From CAZXBB01 sp964638815 (lineage in GTDB: Bacteria; Planctomycetota; Phycisphaerae; Phycisphaerales; SM1A02), in contig CAZXBB010000304.1 in NCBI GenBank assembly GCA_964638815.1, positions 1 through 6,685 on the forward strand: DNA of 6,685 nucleotides, written 5' to 3'. Positions 6,363 through 6,685 of the stretch are shown here, piece after piece (position 1 is the stretch's first letter; each line of letters begins with the position of its first letter). A program made the position numbers and the translations under genes. The notes beneath the pieces were generated by a model, which saw only the letters and a list, made by a program, of their open reading frames with translations, had not been told where the DNA came from and did not search any database.

Positions 6363-6378
6363 GAGTCCGATCGGACTC
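6363..6378. repeat. 16-bp perfect palindrome, second copy
   Basis: Identical to the copy 80 bp upstream. A degenerate half is visible before the first unit (GGATCAGACTC, 6208-6218), implying that the array grew from a unit with this dyad at its edge. Confidence 0.9.
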
Positions 6379-6383
6379 GCACG

Positions 6384-6439
6384 CCACCCGGCCCTTGCCG
6401 AGCCAAGGACCGGGGCACACGTTGTCGTGACACGGCCGG
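6384..6439 (+). repeat. 56-bp direct repeat, copy 1
   Basis: Identical over 56 bases to 6523-6578. It contains the third hairpin and then TTGTCGTGACACGGCCGG, which links the hairpin family to the 18-bp repeat family. Identity over this length suggests a recent duplication. Confidence 0.95.
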
Positions 6440-6460
6440 CCTCCGGTGTGCCCCGGTCCT
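6406..6460. repeat. 15-bp perfect inverted repeat
   Basis: AGGACCGGGGCACAC (6406-6420) and GTGTGCCCCGGTCCT (6446-6460) are perfect reverse complements with a 25-base spacer. They are the facing arms of a forward hairpin element and an inverted one, so the two elements form a head-to-head pair able to extrude a larger cruciform. Confidence 0.95.
6429..6446 (+). repeat. solitary 18-bp unit
   Basis: GACACGGCCGGCCTCCGG matches the units of the array at 6568-6657, with the same GGCCGGCC palindrome. It fills most of the spacer between the facing hairpin elements. Confidence 0.9.
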
Positions 6461-6479
6461 GTGCTCTGACAGGGCCGGG
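6452..6479 (-). repeat. inverted hairpin element with changed stem
   Basis: This is the same 28-base element on the opposite strand: arms CCCGG-t-CCTGT and ACAGG-g-CCGGG around GCTCTG. The inner stem differs at both arms from the forward copies yet still pairs fully, and the central mismatch becomes a T/G wobble. The flanking GGGCCGGGTGG is the exact reverse complement of the forward CCACCCGGCCC. Confidence 0.85.
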
Positions 6480-6522
6480 TGGGTCACGAATGCAACGACG
6501 GGCACGGCACGACGCGCGGACC

Positions 6523-6578
6523 CCACCCGGCCCTTGCCGAGCCAAGGACCGGGGCACACGTTGTCGTGACACGGCCGG
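6523..6578 (+). repeat. 56-bp direct repeat, copy 2, with hairpin 6526-6553
   Basis: Second copy of the block at 6384-6439, carrying the CCTTG/CAAGG version of the hairpin. It is followed directly by the expanded 18-bp array instead of a single unit, so this looks like the same module in a longer form. Confidence 0.95.
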
Positions 6579-6657
6579 TCTCCGTGACACGGCCGGCCTC
6601 CGACACACGGTTGACCTCCGGCACACGGCCGGCCTCCGGCACACGGCCGGCCTCCGG
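6568..6657 (+). repeat. 18-bp tandem repeat, five units
   Basis: Units start at 6568, 6586, 6604, 6622 and 6640. The consensus is roughly SACACGGCCGGCCTCCGG; the third unit is diverged (GGTTGACC). Most units contain the 8-bp palindrome GGCCGGCC. Units 4 and 5 are identical, suggesting a recent duplication. No coding potential is recognised. Confidence 0.95.
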
Positions 6658-6662
6658 TGTGC

Positions 6663-6685
6663 CCCGGTCCTGTGCGGTGACGGGG
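6663..6685 (-). repeat. inverted hairpin element, cut by the right edge
   Basis: The sequence repeats the start of the inverted element (CCCGGTCCTGT), then GCGGTG and ACGGG. ACGGG still pairs with CCTGT through one wobble, so the stem is kept despite sequence change. The outer arm would lie beyond the window. With the hairpin at 6526 it repeats the facing arrangement seen at 6387/6452. Confidence 0.7.

Larger units (their letters stand above)
6227..6414 (+). repeat. three covarying hairpins, one in each 80-bp unit
   Basis: Hairpins lie at 6227-6254, 6307-6334 and 6387-6414. The arms are CCCGG-c-CTTTG and CAAAG-a-CCGGG around the loop CCGAGC, giving ten pairs with one C/A mismatch. In the third copy the inner arms become CCTTG and CAAGG: two substitutions that keep the pairing. 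Compensatory change supports selection on a folded nucleic acid or on the dyad. No T-run follows, so these are not typical intrinsic terminators. Confidence 0.85.
6214..6420 (+). repeat. 80-bp tandem repeat, two full units and a partial third
   Basis: Units start at 6214, 6294 and 6374, an exact 80-bp period. The third departs after 6420 into different sequence. Each full unit carries two dyads: a 28-base hairpin and a 16-base perfect palindrome. Eighty is not a multiple of three and no protein is recognised, so this is taken as non-coding extragenic repeat. Confidence 0.95.

Noticed and set aside
6214..6420. 80-bp array considered as a CRISPR or as intrinsic terminators
   Set aside because: The whole 80 bp is repeated with no unique spacers, and the hairpins lack the following T-run of an intrinsic terminator.
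5526..6569. Forward frames running from dnaE2 into the downstream repeats
   Set aside because: They are out of frame with DnaE2 up to its proper C-terminus (GRSRDFH) and then translate non-coding 80-bp repeats; the protein has no recognisable domain.

Overview
The window comes from a very GC-rich bacterium and carries two complete co-directional genes of an SOS-type mutagenesis cassette: imuB (579-2693), a catalytically degenerate Y-family polymerase homologue, and dnaE2 (2698-6063), an error-prone C-family DNA polymerase. They are 4 bases apart and almost certainly co-transcribed. The usual first gene, imuA, is not recognisable in the bases available upstream. The ImuB and DnaE2 sequences remind me of planctomycete (Phycisphaerae-like) or Gemmatimonadota homologues, but this rests on memory and is a weak taxonomic call.

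Layout: 1-357 is a 51-bp tandem array that runs off the left edge; 358-578 is a spacer without a recognisable gene but with two Shine-Dalgarno-like sites at its end; 579-2693 is imuB; 2698-6063 is dnaE2; 6064-6213 is plain intergenic sequence; 6214-6685 is a dense mosaic of 80-bp repeats, covarying hairpins, perfect palindromes and 18-bp repeats that continues off the right edge.

The unusual feature is how many repeat families occupy and flank the mutasome genes. A 27-bp minisatellite (15 full copies plus a degenerate one) sits in frame inside imuB, splitting the first palm beta-strand from the second and adding about 160 residues. A 9-bp G-rich tract containing an uninterrupted run of eight G lies a little downstream in the same gene. 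An octamer repeat (GCGACGAA and variants) occurs in four clusters forming two inverted pairs: one cluster near the imuB 3' end, one just after the dnaE2 start codon, and two bounding a 112-bp in-frame insertion 20 residues after the third catalytic aspartate of DnaE2. Because 8 is not a multiple of 3, gain or loss of an octamer would frameshift the polymerase genes, which is the layout of a contingency (phase-variable) locus.

How the parts work together: in characterised ImuA-ImuB-DnaE2 systems, ImuB is a non-catalytic adaptor linking DnaE2 to the sliding clamp, and DnaE2 does the error-prone synthesis. Here all three DnaE2 catalytic Asp are visible and ImuB lacks the Y-family acidic triad, so that division of labour should hold. 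Whether the repeats tune or switch it is inference. No SOS box, promoter or convincing terminator could be identified by eye.
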